From positions 1,488,001 to 1,552,000 of the forward strand of contig OY760195.1 of NCBI GenBank assembly GCA_963663375.1: 64,000 nucleotides of DNA, given 5' to 3'. Position 1 is the stretch's first letter. The number at the start of each line of letters is the position of its first letter. The DNA is from JAYREN01 sp963663375 (GTDB lineage: Bacteria; Acidobacteriota; Holophagae; Holophagales; Holophagaceae). Both the position numbers and the translations under genes were made by a program. The notes beneath the pieces are model-generated. The model did not search any database. It worked only from the letters and a program-made list of their open reading frames with translations, and was not told the DNA's origin. Of this stretch, positions 1 to 7,440 are shown one piece after another.

Positions 1-282
1 TTCGCACACGGCCGCCGTGGCCTCGGGCGTCACGTCCCGGAGTGCGGGGCCCGTGCCCCCCGTGGTCAATACCAGGCAGCAGCCCTCGGTGTCGCAGAGC
101 TCCCGGAGGGCGCCTTCGATGAGGGCTCGCTCGTCGGGGACGACTCGGTAGCAGTCCACCCAGGCACTGCGAAGGAAGGCCCGCATCGTATCGCGAATGG
201 CGGGCCCGCCCAGGTCCTCGTAGGCTCCGGAGGCGGCCCGATCCGAAACGGTGAGAATTCCGATGCGGGCTGGTTCAGTCAT
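1..282 (-). CDS. mogA: Molybdopterin adenylyltransferase (MogA/MoaB family), C-terminus cut by window edge
   Basis: The 94 visible codons begin at an ATG preceded by GGGAG and run off the left edge, so this is the N-terminal part of the protein. The N-terminus reads as a beta strand followed by TVSDRAASG. Further on there is the family signature TTGGTGPALRDVTPEAT, the MPT-binding loop of MogA/MoaB/CinA-type proteins. Family members adenylylate molybdopterin before molybdate insertion in molybdenum cofactor synthesis, in the cytoplasm. The gene lies downstream of tig on the same strand but is separated from it by a strong hairpin. The family is clear; MogA versus MoaB2 is not settled by the visible part. 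Confidence 0.85.
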   Translation of the reverse strand, partial: MTEPARIGILTVSDRAASGAYEDLGGPAIRDTMRAFLRSAWVDCYRVVPDERALIEGALRELCDTEGCCLVLTTGGTGPALRDVTPEATAAVCE

Positions 283-314
283 TGGAGGCTCCCGCTGCCA
301 GTGTGCCCTGAAAT

Positions 315-344
315 CAGAACAGGCGCCCGGGGGCGCCTGTTCTG
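315..344 (-). terminator. Intrinsic terminator after trigger factor
   Basis: A 13-bp perfect stem (CAGAACAGGCGCC and its complement) closes a small CCGG-type loop and is followed on the minus strand by ATTTC. It lies 15 bp beyond the tig stop codon and before the mogA-like start, so it probably ends tig transcription. The U-tract is short. Confidence 0.75.
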
Positions 345-359
345 AGGTTTCTTAAGGGC

Positions 360-1967
360 CTACTTCTTGGAGGCCTTCTTGGGCTTATCCTCGACTTCGT
401 CGGCCTTCTTCGCCTTCTTGGGCTTCTCGTCGGCGGCTTCGGTCTTCTTGGCCTTCTTAGGCTTCTCGTCGGCCTCTTCCGCGGCAGGCTCGGTGGCCTT
501 CTTGGCCTTCTTGGGCTTCTCGCTGGCCGGTTCTTCGACCGCAGCTTCAGCGGCCTCGGCATCCTTCACGGCAGCGGGATCGCCGCCTTCCTGATCCTCC
601 AGGTCGCCGCCCTCCATGCCGCCGGCATCGAAACGGGCCACGGGGAGCCCTGCTTCCCGCTTGCGCTCCAGCTCGGTGAGGGCCTCGAAGGCCTCCTTGT
701 CCAGGAGTTCCTCGGCAACGGTCGCGGTGGCGAGGAGCTTGTCGAAGATTTTCTCGGTGCGCACGCGGCCCTTGAGCTCCGTGGTGGCGCCGCGGCGCTC
801 CAGATCGGCCTTGAAGGGCTCGAAGGGCTGCTGGACCTGGTGCTCTTCCATGAGGCGGCGGATCTCGACATCGATCTCCTCCTCAGTGACCTGGATGTCC
901 TCGGTGTTGCCGATGGCCTGCAGCAGGTAGCCGCTGCGGACGGCCCGTTCGGCTTCGCTCATGCGGCTCTGGCGATAGGAGCTCCAGTTCACCTTGCGAG
1001 GGTCCACGCCCTGACGGGAAACGTGATGGGCGAACTCGTTGCAGTAGTCATCGAGCTGGAGGGCGACCATGGAGGCGGGCACCTCGAAGGCGGCGGCATC
1101 CAGCAGCGTGTCCAGCAGGTTGGTCTGGAGCCGCGCCTGGGCATCGCGCTCGGCGGCTTCTTCCAGATCCTTCTGTACGAAAGCGCGAAGGGCCTTCAGG
1201 TCGGCGTAGTCCCCCATGTCCTTGGCGAACTCATCGCTGAGCTCGGGGATCTCACGCTTGCGCAGATCCTTGAGCTGCAGCTCGTAGGTGACGCTCTTGC
1301 CAGCCATGGCCTTGTTGGGGTCCTCGGCCGGCACGGTGATAGTGAAGGTCTTGGCGTCATCGGTCTTGAGGCCGAGCAGTTCCTTGTCGAAGGGGCGATC
1401 GGCGACGATCTGCACGACCTGGTCCCTGAACTCCTGGGCCTTGATGCCCTGGGGCTTGACCTTGACATCGAAGGTGGCGAAGTGGCCCTCGGCGGCGGCA
1501 TCCTCTACGGGAATGAACTTGGCGGCCTGCTGGCGCAGCCCCTCGAGGTGTTCCGCAACGGCGGCATCGTCGATGATCCGCTTCTTCTTGGTGAGCTTGA
1601 TACCCTTGTAGTCGGGCAGCACGACTTCCGGCGCCACATCGTAGTGGAGGCGCAGCAGGCCCTCGGCGCCTTCCTTCAGGTCGGCCTTCTCGATGGCGGG
1701 CTGGGAGATGGGCTGGGTGCCCGCCTCGGCCGCGGCGCCCCAGAAGTGGCGCTTGACGAGGTTTTCCACCACCTCGCCCAGGATTTCGCGCTGGTAGCGG
1801 CTCAGCATCACATCCTTGGGGGCCTTGCCGGGGCGGAAGCCCGGGATGCGAACCTTGGGGGCGATCTTGGCGATGACCTTTCCGAACTCGGCGTTGACCT
1901 CGGCCGTGGGGACCACGAGTTCGAGGGACTTCCGGGTGGCGGAGTGATGGGTGAGGTTGACCTGCAT
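360..1967 (-). CDS. tig: Trigger factor, peptidyl-prolyl isomerase chaperone with long lysine-rich tail
   Basis: Ribosome-bound chaperone that meets nascent chains at the exit tunnel. The N-terminal ribosome-binding domain carries a clear version of the signature (IPGFRPGKAPKDVM), followed by a FKBP-like domain (about residues 155-245) and the helical C-terminal domain. The 535 residues exceed the roughly 430 of E. coli trigger factor. The excess is a tail of about 55 residues built from repeated EKPKKAKK-like units, separated by acidic Ala/Glu stretches. The start is the ATG at 1967, preceded by CCAGGAGCACCC. The reading frame stays open upstream only because it runs through the tRNA-Leu gene, so an earlier start is an artefact. 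The tail is unusual and may bind nucleic acid or the ribosome (inference). Confidence 0.97.
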   Translation of the reverse strand: MQVNLTHHSATRKSLELVVPTAEVNAEFGKVIAKIAPKVRIPGFRPGKAPKDVMLSRYQREILGEVVENLVKRHFWGAAAEAGTQPISQPAIEKADLKEGAEGLLRLHYDVAPEVVLPDYKGIKLTKKKRIIDDAAVAEHLEGLRQQAAKFIPVEDAAAEGHFATFDVKVKPQGIKAQEFRDQVVQIVADRPFDKELLGLKTDDAKTFTITVPAEDPNKAMAGKSVTYELQLKDLRKREIPELSDEFAKDMGDYADLKALRAFVQKDLEEAAERDAQARLQTNLLDTLLDAAAFEVPASMVALQLDDYCNEFAHHVSRQGVDPRKVNWSSYRQSRMSEAERAVRSGYLLQAIGNTEDIQVTEEEIDVEIRRLMEEHQVQQPFEPFKADLERRGATTELKGRVRTEKIFDKLLATATVAEELLDKEAFEALTELERKREAGLPVARFDAGGMEGGDLEDQEGGDPAAVKDAEAAEAAVEEPASEKPKKAKKATEPAAEEADEKPKKAKKTEAADEKPKKAKKADEVEDKPKKASKK

Positions 1968-2041
1968 GGGTGCTCCTGGAGCGTGGTGTGAAAACCGGGC
2001 CTGGGAGGGGGCGGACTCGTGATGAACCTGCGCCGCCCGAG

Positions 2042-2126
2042 TGGTGCGAATGGCGGGACTCGAACCCGCACGGCGTGAGCCGCTGGAACCTAAATCCAGT
2101 GCGTCTACCAGTTCCGCCACATTCGC
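2042..2126 (-). tRNA. tRNA-Leu (anticodon UAG), CCA encoded
   Basis: The minus strand starts GCGAATG and folds to a cloverleaf: 7-bp acceptor stem closing with CATTCGC, discriminator A and encoded CCA. The anticodon stem CTGGA/TCCAG holds loop TTTAGGT, so the anticodon is UAG. There is a short variable arm of the class II type and the TPsiC arm has GGTTCGAGTCC. It is followed downstream by tig on the same strand and preceded by tRNA-Arg. Confidence 0.95.
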
Positions 2127-2143
2127 CAAGTTGTCTTTCTTCG

Positions 2144-2220
2144 TGGTGCGCCCGGAGCGATTCGAACGCCCGACCCTCAGGTTCGAAGCCTGATGCTCTA
2201 TCCAGCTGAGCTACGGGCGC
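2144..2220 (-). tRNA. tRNA-Arg (anticodon UCG), CCA encoded
   Basis: The minus strand starts GCGCCCGTAGCTC and ends CGGGCGC plus A and encoded CCA. The D arm is GCTC...GAGC, the anticodon stem TCAGG/CCTGA holds CTTCGAA (anticodon UCG), and the TPsiC loop is GTTCGAATC. The gene is 17 bp from tRNA-Leu. Its 5' acceptor end and about 50 bp of upstream flank are repeated 224 bp away. Confidence 0.95.
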
Positions 2221-2272
2221 ACACGAAACTTCGATTGTAGTCCAGCTTGGGTTGAGGTTCGAGCCTTCATTC
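2215..2272. repeat. Direct repeat, copy 1 (tRNA-Arg 5' end and upstream flank)
   Basis: The segment beginning GGGCGCACACGAAAC and ending GAGCCTTCATTC occurs again at 2439-2497. Copies differ by a few changes around position 2230-2236. Copy 1 includes the first six bases of the tRNA-Arg gene. The two copies bracket two cruciform elements. Confidence 0.9.
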
Positions 2273-2304
2273 GGGCTGGATAGAGCGCCAGATGCTTAAT
2301 GCTC

Positions 2305-2359
2305 CTCCGGCTATCGCGCGCATGCGCGCTCCCACTCGCTTTTGCTCGCGGAGCCGGAG
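2305..2359. repeat. Cruciform intergenic element, copy 1a
   Basis: The outer stem CTCCGGCT pairs with AGCCGGAG. Inside are the conserved ATC, a hairpin of GCGCGCA/TGCGCGC, and the conserved segment TCCCACTCGC-N4-GCTCGCGG. The same architecture with different but complementary stems is seen at 2374-2432 and 59577-59639. I found no coding sequence in it. Confidence 0.8.
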
Positions 2360-2373
2360 CCTCCCAGCTGAGT

Positions 2374-2432
2374 CCCGCCTATCCCAACGCGCACTGCGCG
2401 TTGCTCCCACTCGCTACGCTCGCGGAGGCGGG
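2374..2432. repeat. Cruciform intergenic element, copy 1b
   Basis: The outer stem CCCGCCT pairs with AGGCGGG. The inner hairpin is CAACGCGC-ACT-GCGCGTTG, followed by the conserved TCCCACTCGC-N3-GCTCGCGG. Compared with copy 1a the stems have changed on both sides, keeping the pairing. Confidence 0.8.
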
Positions 2433-2438
2433 GCCCTT

Positions 2439-2497
2439 GGGCGCACACGAAACGTTTGGATGTAGTCCAGCTTGGGTTGAGGTTCGAGCCTTCATTC
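2439..2497. repeat. Direct repeat, copy 2 (tRNA-Arg 5' flank)
   Basis: Second copy of the 2215-2272 segment, ending 9 bp before the stop end of the adenosine-deaminase-like gene. It retains only six bases of tRNA, so it does not encode a second tRNA. Confidence 0.9.
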
Positions 2498-2506
2498 TCA
2501 CCGCGC

Positions 2507-3457
2507 TTATGGCGCAGTAAGACACCAGGCATCTTCGGCAGCATGGCGACGAAGGGCGGCCAGTTCGTCCTGGGTCAGGCCGAGGGCCTGGGCCTGGCGC
2601 CACTCGCTGGGGATATCGCAGGGCATGACGCCGGGGTCGTCGGTGCCCAGGGCGCAGCGCACTCCGGCCCGCAGCATCCGAGCGAGGGGGTGCGGGCCCA
2701 GGTCGGGCACCAGGGCCCGGTTGGAAGTGATGCAGACATCCACGGGAATCTTACGGTCCGCGAGAAGTTCCAGGATCTCGGGGTGGGCGGCGGCATGAAC
2801 GCCATGGACGATGCGACTGACCCCTGCCTCCAGGATGGCGTCCCGGACATTGGTCCCGGGACCGTTCTCTCCCGCATGGGCCGCCAGCCGCAGGCCCGCC
2901 TTGCGGGCTCGCTCGAAGACGGGCGCCCATTCGCGAAAGGGCACGCCCTCGATGCCGCCGGTAGAGAAGCCCACCACCCAATCCGGACGATCCCGCAGCA
3001 CTAGGTCCAGTACCGCGTGGCCATGGGCGATGCCGAAGTGGTTCACCGCGTCGATGATCACGGCCACCCGAATGCCTTGGGCGCGGGCCTCGGCGATGCC
3101 CTCGTCCATGCCCCGCCAGAGCTCGTCCAGGGACAGGAGCTTTCCATCCACGCAGAGGTAGTGGGGGCTCACCCAGAGATCGATGCCCCGCAGTCCACCT
3201 TGCTCAGGAGGCGGCAGCCGCCGCACGGCGGCCCGCAGGATCTCTCGGGCCGCCTCGGCGCTGCGCAGGAAGCCACAGGAGAAGAAGAACGCGGGGATGA
3301 ACCCCTCGAAGGGAATGGTCTCCCCTGCCCAGAGCGCTTCCAGGGTCTCCGGTGGGATCCTGCCTTCCTGGGCCGCCTGGGCGCGCACCCACGCTGAATC
3401 CAGGCTGCCTTCCAGATGGGTGTGCCGGTCCACGCAGGGCGGCGGAAGAAGACTCAT
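2507..3457 (-). CDS. Adenosine deaminase family protein
   Basis: A metal-dependent amidohydrolase of 316 residues. Visible family motifs in order: DRHTHLEGSL (zinc ligands near residue 10), HAGE (catalytic Glu region), RIVHGVHA, ITSNRAL and LGTDDPG (Asp pair of the active site). Family members deaminate adenosine or related purines such as aminodeoxyfutalosine (menaquinone synthesis) in the cytoplasm, and the substrate cannot be told from sequence alone. The ATG at 3457 is chosen because GGGAGG lies 5 bases upstream; an earlier in-frame ATG at 3487 lacks a good site. The FYDLN-type gene lies 35 bp upstream on the same strand. Confidence 0.85.
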   Translation of the reverse strand: MSLLPPPCVDRHTHLEGSLDSAWVRAQAAQEGRIPPETLEALWAGETIPFEGFIPAFFFSCGFLRSAEAAREILRAAVRRLPPPEQGGLRGIDLWVSPHYLCVDGKLLSLDELWRGMDEGIAEARAQGIRVAVIIDAVNHFGIAHGHAVLDLVLRDRPDWVVGFSTGGIEGVPFREWAPVFERARKAGLRLAAHAGENGPGTNVRDAILEAGVSRIVHGVHAAAHPEILELLADRKIPVDVCITSNRALVPDLGPHPLARMLRAGVRCALGTDDPGVMPCDIPSEWRQAQALGLTQDELAALRRHAAEDAWCLTAP

Positions 3458-3492
3458 GGATCCTCCCGCGGGAAGGGCACCGGTCACGGGGG

Positions 3493-3786
3493 CTATTCGT
3501 CGTAGTCATCCATGTTGAGATCGCCAGGGTCCACACCCTCGGGTCGCGCCCCGGTGATCCCAAGGGTTTCCTCGATGCCGTCCTCGTTGATGGCTTCGGC
3601 GTCCGTCTCGGGAATGAAATCGTCCTCGATCTGCAGGGCCGCCTTTTCTTTCTTGGGAGCCTTCGACTTGGCCGGGGCGTCCTTCTGGTTCACTCCGCAC
3701 TTCGGACAAATGGCCTCCGGCTTCGTGAAGTCGTAGAACTTGGTGTTGCAGGCGAAGCAGTTCCACTTCTTGCCCAGTTTGGCCAT
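3493..3786 (-). CDS. FYDLN acid domain protein (TIGR02300-like zinc ribbon)
   Basis: A small protein of 97 residues. It opens MAKLGKKWNCFACNTKFYDF, followed by CPKCG: two CxxC knuckles around the FYD(L/F) signature of the TIGR02300 family. A Lys/Ala linker and a strongly acidic C-terminus ending MDDYDE complete it. The function of the family is unknown; the CxxC pairs suggest zinc binding. The ATG at 3786 follows GGGGGGATC. The acidic, low-complexity tail is typical for the family. Confidence 0.85.
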   Translation of the reverse strand: MAKLGKKWNCFACNTKFYDFTKPEAICPKCGVNQKDAPAKSKAPKKEKAALQIEDDFIPETDAEAINEDGIEETLGITGARPEGVDPGDLNMDDYDE

Positions 3787-3865
3787 GATCCCCCCAGAGG
3801 TGCCGTCAAAGGACCAAGGATTTACCACATTTTTCCGCGGCTGTCATCAGGTGCAGGGCCTTTTG

Positions 3866-4900
3866 TCAGCCCTTCGTGCTCCAGGGCACAGGTCCAAGGA
3901 GGGTGGGATCCCCCTCGCAGAGCTGCTGGACCACCGTCTGATGGAAGATCTGGTAGCGTTCTTCCACCTCGGAGCCGTACCTGTCAACGAAGGAGGCCCG
4001 GGACCGTTCTAGCTCGTCCCGCAGGAGGGCATAGAGCTTCTTCTGGGCCTTCCCCTGGGTCACCTTGGCGGGAAAGTAGAGTTCGATGTCCCCCACCAGC
4101 ACCCGCGCGCTGCGCTCCGCATTGGCCCGGACCTTGGGATCTAGCTCGGCCACGGCGGGCTCGGTGATCGGCATCTGGATGCGCTGGGTCGGCATCGACG
4201 CACGCACATCGGTGGGTGGTGCGGTGATGCGCTGTTCCTCTTCCTTCTGCCCGGCCTGGAAGGAGAGGGCGGCCTCAGCGGCATGGGCCAGGGCCCGCAC
4301 ATGGTGAGGATGATCGATGACCTGCCGGAGCCCGCTGTCCACCAGCAGGATCGCCACCGGTTTGCGGCGGAGGCGCAGGGGCAGTATGCGCACATCCGCA
4401 GCCTCGAAGCGGCTCAAGGGAGCCAGCAGCGCCGAATAGGCCGGCCCGGGCCGCGTGAGGCCTAGGATGCGCCCCTGGATTACTTCGTCCAGCTCGGGCG
4501 GCGGCACCACCGGGGTGCCCAGGCGGGGCGTATCCGACTCGAAGCCCCGGTGGGCATAGAGATTGGCGATGCCCTGCTTCACCACGAAGAGCGCGCTGCG
4601 CTCCACGAAGGGCTGGAGGCCATCGAGCATGTTCTTGAGGACTTCGCCCTGGCTGGAGGCGGATTCGATCAGATCCAGGGCCACGCCCAGATCGTTTTCG
4701 GTGTCCAGGGGCCCCTCCGCGAAGGGATCCTGGGCGGGGCCGGCCACCTCGAGAATCCTCTGCAGCAGGACGTCATCGGGCTTCAGGCGCCCCAGGCCCT
4801 CCTCCCAGGTCATGATGACCTGTTCCTGCAGGGACAGGAGGCGCTCCTGGATCCAGGCTTGAACCAAGGGTTTGATGGTTTCTTTGCGGCTGTCGTCCAT
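3866..4900 (-). CDS. Hypothetical protein with GAF-like region
   Basis: 344 residues, no signal peptide and no membrane segment. The N-terminal third is helical. The middle (about residues 95-220) looks like a GAF-type sensor fold, with strands such as SALFVVKQGIANLYAHRG and VRILPLRLRRKPVAILLVDSG, where the second half recalls the closing strands of GAF domains. The C-terminus is charged and helical. I do not recognise a named family. It is divergent from the STAS/anti-sigma kinase/phosphatase operon, with a 141-bp gap, so it may feed a signal into that module (inference from position only). Confidence 0.6.
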   Translation of the reverse strand: MDDSRKETIKPLVQAWIQERLLSLQEQVIMTWEEGLGRLKPDDVLLQRILEVAGPAQDPFAEGPLDTENDLGVALDLIESASSQGEVLKNMLDGLQPFVERSALFVVKQGIANLYAHRGFESDTPRLGTPVVPPPELDEVIQGRILGLTRPGPAYSALLAPLSRFEAADVRILPLRLRRKPVAILLVDSGLRQVIDHPHHVRALAHAAEAALSFQAGQKEEEQRITAPPTDVRASMPTQRIQMPITEPAVAELDPKVRANAERSARVLVGDIELYFPAKVTQGKAQKKLYALLRDELERSRASFVDRYGSEVEERYQIFHQTVVQQLCEGDPTLLGPVPWSTKG

Positions 4901-5041
4901 GGCGGTCCCGGGGTTTTCTCGAGATTACTCCATTTCGTCTTCGAAGGTGACGAACCGGGCCACCCGATCGCGCGACTCCACTTGGCCGTAGCAATTCCCC
5001 TTCCGAGACGCTAGGATCAAGCCGTTTCGGGGAGTCCTCGA

Positions 5042-5398
5042 ATGGCAGATCTTTCGATTCAGGTTCGCGAAGTTGAGGGTATGGCCGTGGTGCAGCCGGA
5101 GGGCTTCATCAACGCCCATACCGTGCGACAGTTCGAAAGCTCCCTCGAGGGTCTGGTGGCCGCCGGCAAGTTCACGATCCTGCTGAACTGCAAGGATCTG
5201 AACTACATCAGCTCGGCGGGCCTGGGCGCCATCATGGGACTCATCGAAACCGTGCGGGAGAACGGCGGCGACATCCTGCTTTGCAGCCTGCAGGAAAACG
5301 TCTACGCCATCTTCGACACCCTCGGGTTCACCCAGCTCTACCGGGTGTTCGCCAGTGAAGATGAAGCCCGACTTGCCCTTGCGGGGAAAGCCGAGTGA
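5042..5398 (+). CDS. STAS-domain anti-sigma factor antagonist (SpoIIAA/RsbV-like)
   Basis: 118 residues forming one STAS domain. The region around the phosphoacceptor reads LNYISSAGLGAIMG, with the Ser-Ser-Ala-Gly motif typical of SpoIIAA/RsbV. In the partner switch, the dephosphorylated protein binds the RsbW-type kinase and releases its target. GGGGAG lies 8 bases before the ATG. The next gene starts inside its stop codon (4-base overlap), so the two are translationally coupled and likely act as a pair. Confidence 0.92.
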   Translation: MADLSIQVREVEGMAVVQPEGFINAHTVRQFESSLEGLVAAGKFTILLNCKDLNYISSAGLGAIMGLIETVRENGGDILLCSLQENVYAIFDTLGFTQLYRVFASEDEARLALAGKAE

Positions 5399-5826
5399 AG
5401 GCCACCATCGATCCCGAAACCTTTCGTCTGGTCATCCCCAGCCAGACCCGGTACCTGAACTTGGTCACGGGGCTGGCCAAGCGCGCCTCCCTGGTGGCGG
5501 GGATGGACGATGCCACCGCCGCAAAGGTCTCCATCGCCGTGGACGAGGCCATCACCAACGTCATCATGCATGCCTACGATGGCGAGGCCACCCATCTCGT
5601 GGATATCGAGCTACGCTTCACCGCCACCGCCCTCGAGATCCACATCTGGCACACGGGCCACGGGATTCGCGACAACGATGTGGTCCTTCCGGATCCTCGC
5701 GAGTACGTCAAGCATCCCCGCAAGGGCGGTCTCGGCCTGCTGCTCATGAGCCGCTTCATGGACGAGGTGCATTTCCTCGAAGGCAAGGAGCGGAACGAGT
5801 GCTGCATGATTAAGCGCGTGAGCTGA
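5395..5826 (+). CDS. RsbW/SpoIIAB-like serine-protein kinase (anti-sigma factor)
   Basis: 143 residues with a GHKL/HATPase_c fold. The N box has VDEAITNVIMHAY, and the G1 and G2 regions are recognisable as HGIRDND and KGGLGLLLM. Members phosphorylate the STAS antagonist and sequester a sigma factor or another partner. The start is GTG at 5395 in the GTGA overlap with the STAS gene. No sigma factor of the SigB type lies next to it, so its target is unknown. Confidence 0.9.
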   Translation: MKATIDPETFRLVIPSQTRYLNLVTGLAKRASLVAGMDDATAAKVSIAVDEAITNVIMHAYDGEATHLVDIELRFTATALEIHIWHTGHGIRDNDVVLPDPREYVKHPRKGGLGLLLMSRFMDEVHFLEGKERNECCMIKRVS

Positions 5827-5836
5827 CGCCACGGCC

Positions 5837-7438
5837 ATGAACGCTCCGGATCACGCCTCGCCCTTCGACCGTTTGAGGGAGTTGTCCCTGCGCATCCCCG
5901 AGGGCGCCCAGGAGCTTCTGCCCATCGTGGATTTCCTGGAGACCTTTCCCGAACAGGTCACCGAGGAGGCCCTGGTCCACCTGGTGGGCGTCACGGCCCT
6001 AGGCATCGCCAAGGCCGGTCAGGGCGGAATCTGGGATGGCTCACGGTGGATCTTCCTCCGGGGCAGCGCGGTGCCCTTTCCCACCAACCCCGGCCCCGGC
6101 TGGCTGAGCCTGCCATGGACGTACGGAGACGAACAGTTCGGCCAACTGGTGGTGCGCACCCCTTGGGCCCCGCCCGCCCTCCCACTCCTGCTTTCCATTT
6201 CGGCGCCCCTCCTGGCCTGGCGGCGCCTGGAAGCGCTCCGCAGCGACCAGAATCGCGCACTGGCCCTCCAGCTCTCCCGACTCAACACGCTCTTCGATCT
6301 GACCCGCAGCCTGGGCGGCGCCGAAACCAAGGCCGATATCGTGCACCTGGCCGCCACCTCGTTGATGGCGGAGTTCCTCATCACCCGGCTGATGGTGGTG
6401 GGCGCCGACGGTACCCTGCTCTTCTGCCGGGGCCTTGGGAATCCCGTCTCTCCGCTGTCCGCCGATGCGATCCAGCAGATCGTGGAAGAGAAGTGCCTGC
6501 CCCATGCGGTCGAACTGAGGGACCAGGACCACAGCCACGGCTTCGCCTACGCGGGGGAACCGACCCTCGGCAAGCTCAGCGATGACGACGAACTGTTCCT
6601 CCAGACGCTCATGAACATCACCTCCACCCAGCTCACGGCCCTGGAACTGCGGGAGTCTCGCCTTCAGACCATCCGCATGGAGAAGGATCTGGATCTCGCC
6701 CGCAACATCCAGCGGCGCATCCTGCCCAAGCAGCTCCCTGAGCCCGAGGGCTGGCAGTGCGCCGCGGCGAACCTGCCCTACGAGGCCGTGGGTGGTGATC
6801 TCTACGATCTCTGGATGGCTCACCAGGAGGCGGGGCAGAATCCGCGCCTGCACATCGCCCTGGGCGACATCTCCGGCAAGGGCCTGCCCGCCTCGCTGAT
6901 GATGACCCAGCTCAGTGCCTTCTTGCGGGCCATGGCGGATCGCCGGGTGAAGGACTGGGGCCGCCTAGCCCATCGCCTCAATGCGCGCATGAACGATGTG
7001 CGGGATCGCAACCGCTACGCGACCCTCTTCGCCGGCAGCCTGAATCCCGAGAACGGCGACATGCGCTACGTGAACGGCGGCCACAATCCGCCTCTCCTGA
7101 TCCCAGGCAACGGTGGCCCCGTGGAGCATCTGTCCCCCACGGGCCCCATGGTGGGCCTGCTGCCCGGCGCCACCTTCGGCGAAGGTCACGCCACCATGGA
7201 ACCCGGCGATGTCCTCCTGATCTTTACCGACGGATTGGTGGAGGCCGAGAACGCTGCGGGCCAGGATCTCGGCGAGGAGCCCCTGATCCAGGCGGTGCGC
7301 GCAAATCCCGATGCCAGCGCCGAAGAAATTTTTGAACGAATCCTGGTGGATACCTTCCAACACATGGAGGGCTCGGGGTTCAAGGACGACGTGACCCTGG
7401 TGGTCGTCAAGCGCTGTGGCGCATCCAAGGAGGTATGA
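5837..7438 (+). CDS. RsbU-like PP2C phosphatase with GAF domain
   Basis: 533 residues. The N-terminal half contains a GAF-like sensor (about residues 145-270), followed by a linker helix carrying the LARNIQRRILPKQLP motif common in SpoIIE/RsbU proteins. The C-terminal PP2C domain shows GGDLYD, LGDISGKGLPASLMM, the NGGHNPP motif and FTDGLVEA (metal-binding Asp residues). It should dephosphorylate the STAS protein in response to a signal sensed by the N-terminus. It starts 10 bp after the kinase stop, in the same operon. Confidence 0.9.
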   Translation: MNAPDHASPFDRLRELSLRIPEGAQELLPIVDFLETFPEQVTEEALVHLVGVTALGIAKAGQGGIWDGSRWIFLRGSAVPFPTNPGPGWLSLPWTYGDEQFGQLVVRTPWAPPALPLLLSISAPLLAWRRLEALRSDQNRALALQLSRLNTLFDLTRSLGGAETKADIVHLAATSLMAEFLITRLMVVGADGTLLFCRGLGNPVSPLSADAIQQIVEEKCLPHAVELRDQDHSHGFAYAGEPTLGKLSDDDELFLQTLMNITSTQLTALELRESRLQTIRMEKDLDLARNIQRRILPKQLPEPEGWQCAAANLPYEAVGGDLYDLWMAHQEAGQNPRLHIALGDISGKGLPASLMMTQLSAFLRAMADRRVKDWGRLAHRLNARMNDVRDRNRYATLFAGSLNPENGDMRYVNGGHNPPLLIPGNGGPVEHLSPTGPMVGLLPGATFGEGHATMEPGDVLLIFTDGLVEAENAAGQDLGEEPLIQAVRANPDASAEEIFERILVDTFQHMEGSGFKDDVTLVVVKRCGASKEV

Positions 7439-7440
7439 CC

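Noticed and set aside
840..1991. Long open frame opposite trigger factor
   Set aside because: It is a high-GC antisense shadow of tig with no recognisable domain; tig explains the codon pattern.
1968..2129. Trigger factor reading frame extended upstream from ATG 2129
   Set aside because: The extension is the translation of the tRNA-Leu gene on the same strand. The real start at 1967 has a good ribosome-binding site and family homology begins there.
2273..2300. tRNA-like fragment GGCTGGATAGAGC on the plus strand
   Set aside because: Only a 12-14 base match to the tRNA-Arg D arm, inverted. It cannot fold into a complete tRNA.
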